A model generated the notes under the pieces. It was not told where the DNA came from, searched no databases, and worked only from the letters and a program-made list of their open reading frames with translations. A stretch of 15,035 nucleotides of DNA. It comes from Caulobacter sp. Its GTDB lineage: Bacteria > Pseudomonadota > Alphaproteobacteria > Caulobacterales > Caulobacteraceae. Below, piece after piece: positions 13,797 through 15,035 of the stretch (position 1 is the stretch's first letter; every line of letters begins with the position of its first letter). The position numbers and the translations under genes are program-made. The DNA lies in contig JACMOF010000182.1 in NCBI GenBank assembly GCA_014378155.1, forward strand, positions 1 to 15,035. The letters are read 5' to 3'.

Positions 13797-14097
13797 GAGC
13801 GACGCCTTCGAGGCGATCCATGACAACGTCGCCGGGATGTATCGGGCCGGCACGATCAACAAGGCCACGATGCGCGACTTCGACGCCACGTGCCTCACCG
13901 TGCCGCCGATGATCGAGCCCGCGCAGATCAAGCAGCTTCGCGAAAGCAACCATGTCAGCCAGCCGGTCTTCGCCCGCTATCTCAATACCAGCGAAAGCAC
14001 GGTTGAGAAGTGGGAGGCCGGCGCCAAGAAGCCCAGCGGCGCGGCGCTCAAGTTGCTGGCGATTGTGCAAAAGCACGGGCTGCAGATTTTGGCCTAA
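13777..14097 (+). CDS. HigA/XRE-type antitoxin
   Basis: A 106-residue helix-turn-helix protein. The DNA-binding domain (about residues 55-100) reads IKQLRESNHVSQPVFARYLN and continues TSESTVEKWEAGAKKPSG, the XRE pattern of HigA-type antitoxins. The N-terminal half, including FEAIHDNVAGMYRAG, is where the toxin is usually held. GGAGA six bases before the ATG at 13777 is a good ribosome binding site. The start overlaps the toxin frame by 20 bases, so the two were translationally coupled. All visible signals are intact, unlike the toxin. It probably still represses its own promoter through the palindrome at 13388. Confidence 0.85.
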   Translation: MTKRKFKSDAFEAIHDNVAGMYRAGTINKATMRDFDATCLTVPPMIEPAQIKQLRESNHVSQPVFARYLNTSESTVEKWEAGAKKPSGAALKLLAIVQKHGLQILA

Positions 14098-14127
14098 CCG
14101 GCAGACTTGGTAACCCCTGCGACATCT

Positions 14128-14149
14128 CCGGCCCGAGGGCTTAAGCCGG
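14128..14149. terminator. Stem-loop after the antitoxin gene
   Basis: CCGGC (14128-14132) and GCCGG (14145-14149) can pair, and the loop carries half of a separate 10-bp palindrome GGCTTAAGCC (14138-14147). It may end the antitoxin transcript or act as an operator for the downstream helicase gene. No T-run follows, so the assignment is tentative. Confidence 0.3.
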
Positions 14150-14158
14150 GCGAAGTTT

Positions 14159-14173
14159 GTGCTACATATGTTC
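14159..14173 (+). promoter_or_regulatory. Leaderless promoter and SOS-like box of uvrD
   Basis: GCTACATA (14161-14168) matches seven of eight positions of the Caulobacter -10 box and ends six bases before the ATG at 14175, so transcription would start at or near the start codon. Overlapping it is GTGC-tacatat-GTTC, one base off the GTTC-N7-GTTC LexA operator. uvrD-type genes belong to the SOS response in many bacteria, so LexA control is plausible. Confidence 0.45.
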
Positions 14174-14174
14174 C

Positions 14175-15035
14175 ATGTCTTCCGTCTTCGACTCGTACCC
14201 GCCCGCCCCCCCGTCCGCCGACGACTTCCCCGGCGACCTGCCCGCCCCGCGCATCTCCGACCTGGCCCGCCCGCGCGGACCGGAGCGCCCGGTCGCGAAC
14301 TATTTCGAAGGGCTGAACCCCGAACAGCGGGCCGCTGTCGAGGCCACCGAGGGTCCCGTCCTGGTGCTCGCGGGCGCAGGCACAGGCAAGACCCGGGTTC
14401 TGACCACCCGCCTGGCTCACATCCTGGCGACGGGCCGGGCGCGGCCTTGGGAGCTGCTGGTCGTCACCTTCACCAACAAGGCGGCGAAGGAGATGCGCGA
14501 GCGGATCACCCACATCATCGGCGACGAGGCCGAGGGGCTGCGTTGGCTGGGCACTTTCCACTCGGTGGCCGCCCAGACCCTGCGCCGCCACGCCGAGCTG
14601 GTGGGCATGAAGTCCAGCTACACGATCATCGACAATGACGACCAGGAACGGCTGCTCAAGCAGCTGATCGAGGCCGACAATATCGACGCCAAGCGCTGGA
14701 CGCCGCGCATCCTGGCCGGACTGATCGACCAGTGGAAGAACCGCGGCTGGACCCCTGACCGCGTGCCGGCCAGCGAGGCCGGCGAGTTCGCCAACGGCAA
14801 GGGTATCGCGCTGTACCGTCAGTACCAGGAGCGGCTGCGCATCCTCAACGCCTGCGACTTCGGCGACCTGCTGCTGCACAACATCACAATCTTCACTAGC
14901 CATCCCGACGTGCTGGCCGATTTCCAGCGCCGCTTCCAGTACGTGATGGTCGACGAATCCCAGGACACCAATGTCGCCCAGTATCTGTGGCTGCGGCTGC
15001 TGGCCCAGGGCCGACAGAACGTCTGCTGCGTGGGC
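14175..15035 (+). CDS. uvrD: UvrD/PcrA-type superfamily 1 DNA helicase (N-terminal part)
   Basis: Runs off the window after 287 codons. It encodes a 3'-5' DNA helicase that unwinds repair intermediates in nucleotide excision and mismatch repair. Motifs appear in order: a Q motif GLNPEQRAAV (46-55), Walker A AGAGTGKTR (66-74), motif Ia VTFTNKAAKEMRERI, GTFHSVAAQTLRRH, and Walker B VMVDESQDTN near residue 265, where DEFQD is more common than DESQD. A Pro-rich, probably disordered extension of about 45 residues precedes the core. The ATG at 14175 has no ribosome binding site but follows a promoter suited to leaderless mRNA. Distinguishing UvrD from a close homologue would need the missing C-terminus. 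Confidence 0.92.
   Translation, partial: MSSVFDSYPPAPPSADDFPGDLPAPRISDLARPRGPERPVANYFEGLNPEQRAAVEATEGPVLVLAGAGTGKTRVLTTRLAHILATGRARPWELLVVTFTNKAAKEMRERITHIIGDEAEGLRWLGTFHSVAAQTLRRHAELVGMKSSYTIIDNDDQERLLKQLIEADNIDAKRWTPRILAGLIDQWKNRGWTPDRVPASEAGEFANGKGIALYRQYQERLRILNACDFGDLLLHNITIFTSHPDVLADFQRRFQYVMVDESQDTNVAQYLWLRLLAQGRQNVCCVG

Overview
The window looks like chromosomal DNA of a Caulobacter-type alphaproteobacterium. The sequence is GC-rich. Several genes belong to families typical of this group: an AatA-type aspartate aminotransferase, a DUF4169 protein, a ribbon-helix-helix protein of the KRS-LAGH type, and Coq4-like and PmoA-like (DUF6807) proteins. Regulatory motifs fit as well: GCTANAWC-type -10 boxes placed right at start codons, a GTTC-N7-GTTC SOS box, and GANTC methylation sites. 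The species is an inference; no rRNA or other marker is present.

Layout. 1-3110: a short Rossmann-like hypothetical gene converges on leuA across an intergenic palindrome. Behind leuA (minus strand) lies a regulatory leader with an 18-residue leucine-rich leader peptide whose coding segment pairs with a downstream segment. Overlapping it is a second short reading frame with a very strong ribosome binding site. Upstream is a VTT-domain membrane protein with its own terminator. 3111-4851: two tandem, paralogous, ParB-less ParA-like ATPases; the first is preceded by a perfect DnaA box. 4852-5303: a 110-bp inverted-repeat-bounded element directly abuts the C-terminal remnant of an NADPH-dependent FMN reductase. 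5304-7422: a secreted, possibly carbohydrate-binding protein and aatA, divergently placed around a LacI-like palindrome. 7518-8701: two small conserved-looking proteins, a terminator, and a glutathione S-transferase.

8776-10586: a DUF2171 protein and a secreted DUF6807 protein diverge around a consensus SOS box; a DUF4169 protein follows, then a small minus-strand gene. 10679-12725: a LysR regulator (inverted repeat over its own start codon) converges on a stand-alone Coq4-family protein, which diverges from a ribbon-helix-helix protein across another inverted repeat. 12726-13277: a second, nearly identical copy of the 110-bp element, then two small single-span membrane proteins. 13388-14097: a HigB/HigA-like toxin-antitoxin locus in which the toxin frame has no usable start (TAA at codon 6) while the antitoxin is intact. 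14159-15035: the start of a UvrD/PcrA helicase gene with a leaderless-type promoter and an SOS-like box; it runs off the window.

Most genes are single housekeeping or accessory units, not one system. The best candidates for something new are the leuA leader with two overlapping short frames, the ParA pair with its DnaA box, the disarmed toxin, and the mobile-looking repeat next to a broken gene.
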